Source: Nemertoderma westbladi (Eukaryota; Xenacoelomorpha; Nemertodermatida; Nemertodermatidae). Taken from it: a DNA stretch of 52,607 nucleotides. The translations under genes and the position numbers were made by a program. A model generated the notes under the pieces. The model was not told the DNA's origin. It worked only from the letters and a program-made list of their open reading frames with translations, and did no database searches. The stretch covers positions 1 through 52,607 of the forward strand of contig JAUCBJ010007403.1 in the NCBI GenBank assembly GCA_032718475.1, in the 5' to 3' direction. Shown here in pieces: positions 51,646-52,607 of the stretch (within the stretch, counting starts at the first letter, position 1; each line of letters starts with the position of its first letter).

Positions 51646-51678
<33 letters not shown>

Positions 51679-51858
51679 ATTGTAGCATTCATACAGCAAC
51701 CTGGGAGTTGAATCATTAATGGCTCACTTGCTTCTACTAAACTTTGGCATTGGCTCTGTGTCTCGAATCTGCTATTAAATGGAAAATCTTTCTTCCCGAT
51801 TACATTTATAAAATATGTTTGACTCATACCTTAACATTATTTTATTAATTATGAACTT
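51184..51858. other. No gene; includes a 32-C run (51647-51678)
   Basis: AT-rich sequence with one C32 homopolymer. Its length is likely variable or an assembly estimate. Confidence 0.7.
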
Positions 51859-51878
51859 TATTTGCCTATAAGGCAGCG

Positions 51879-52607
51879 ATGGAGTCCGCCGTCCAATCCG
51901 TCCCCGCCGAAAGGCGCCGTATTGTGGACCGTAATGTGTCCCACAAGACGGGTGGGTGGCTGTCGGCGCAGCCCTCCGTGGTGGAAAACACCGACCTGGC
52001 CCCGGAGGTGTTCCGCGACAACCTCGCGCTGAGGTACGGCCTCACGCCGCCCGGCCCCCCGGCGAATGGTGAGGGGTGTGGGGAGCCGTTTTCGACAACC
52101 AACGCCCTGAACTGTAAGTCGGGTGGCCTGTTCATAAAGCGACACGATGAGGTCCGTGAGGTCTTTGGGGACCTCATCGCTTCTGCCTTTGGTGGTTCAT
52201 GTGTACAGCGTGAAGTCACGCTGTGCACCGGCTACCTGGACAGAAGGGGCCGCGAGGTGGGGGGAGTTAGGGCTGATCTCCTGGCGAGGGGAGTCTGGAC
52301 TGAGCAGAGGGTGGCGTCGTTCGATATCGCGATTGTAAACGCTGACGCCCCTCATATGCACACCGGTCCTTAGACTCTGCCCTCGAGCAGAGAGTCCGAG
52401 CCAAGAAGGTGCACTACAGCGCGGTGTGCGAGGATAGAAGGTTCTCCTTCACTCCCCTTGTCGGAACCACCGACGGGGTGTGGTGCAAGGAGACTGATGT
52501 CTTCATCAGCCACCTCGCTGAGACCCTTGTGGCTCGGCGGCAGGGGATGCGGGAACGTGGCCTAGCCTGCGTTCTCGGGGGAGTTCGGAGGCGGCTTCAG
52601 TTCGCGC
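51879..52607 (+). pseudogene. Non-LTR retroelement C-terminal zinc/endonuclease-like domain, partial
   Basis: GC-rich and unlike its surroundings. The first frame (51879-52373) has TGGWLSAQPSV, F-R-D-N-L-A-L-R-Y-G-L, a zinc-like C-G-E-P-F...N-A-L-N-C-K-S-G-G...R-H-D-E-V-R, then R-A-D-L-L-A-R-G-V-W...S-F-D-I-A-I-V-N-A-D-A-P. This ordered pattern is known from the C-terminal part of some non-LTR retrotransposon polyproteins, where the D...F-D-x-R/A-x-V-x-D stretch resembles a PD-(D/E)XK nuclease core. Near 52370 the frame changes and continues as ALEQRVRAKKVHYSAV, FTPLVGTTDGVW to the window end. The frame change implies a dead copy or a sequence error. The RT part is not in the window. Confidence 0.65.

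Overview
This is animal nuclear DNA, most likely from an invertebrate. The evidence is split genes with consensus splice sites (a hemopexin-like gene, a type II membrane protein exon), a synaptotagmin-7-like double-C2 sequence, tRNA-derived SINEs, minisatellites, foldback elements, several LINE fragments, and a BEL/Pao LTR retrotransposon. The phylum cannot be read from the sequence. Most of the window is AT-rich. The last 0.75 kb is clearly GC-richer and comes from a different retroelement.

Layout. 1-12853: two hemopexin-like exons (573-706 and 12740-12853) that join in phase and are separated by about 12 kb. That interval holds a 3.3 kb minisatellite of about 22-bp units, a 2.0 kb TIR element inserted inside that array (4305-6347, small ORF plus a repeated 16-bp motif), a truncated synaptotagmin-7-like ORF abutting a LINE end, a foldback element and several LINE pieces. 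13466-18287: a broken element with a Gag-like region (two zinc knuckles) running in frame into a degenerate copy of an unusual exonuclease-like/zinc-knuckle protein. 19805-21440: a decayed antisense LINE.

22657-41602 is the centrepiece: an 18.9 kb BEL/Pao retrotransposon with LTRs of 1918 bp that show no difference where compared, and a 5-bp target duplication (ATAGT). It encodes a short Gag N-terminal ORF ending at a +1 frameshift or splice-site boundary, a very long Gag-Pol frame (zinc knuckles, protease, RT, RNase H, a long novel linker, integrase), and a third ORF of 1241 codons. ORF3 is not envelope-like. It carries a DnaQ/RNase D-like arrangement of acidic motifs, three CCHC knuckles and a basic tail, and it is related to the protein decaying at 14762-18287. 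The element also has a tRNA-like Pol III unit in U3, leader hairpins, a nested hairpin and splice acceptor before ORF3, and a near-palindromic 20-nt motif scattered through coding and non-coding parts in different reading frames.

41608-52607: LINE ends, two tRNA-like SINE sequences, foldback elements, a MITE that is the inverted copy of one at 22300, a type II membrane protein exon (47101-48516), a 35-copy 56-bp minisatellite in its presumed intron, and a partial, frameshifted retroelement C-terminal domain at the right edge.

In the giant element the LTR would drive one genomic RNA. Gag-Pol would come from ORF1 plus the long frame. ORF3 would be reached by splicing or internal initiation, and its nuclease-like and RNA-binding parts suggest an RNA-processing or anti-silencing role (inference). 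No function of ORF3 is proven here.
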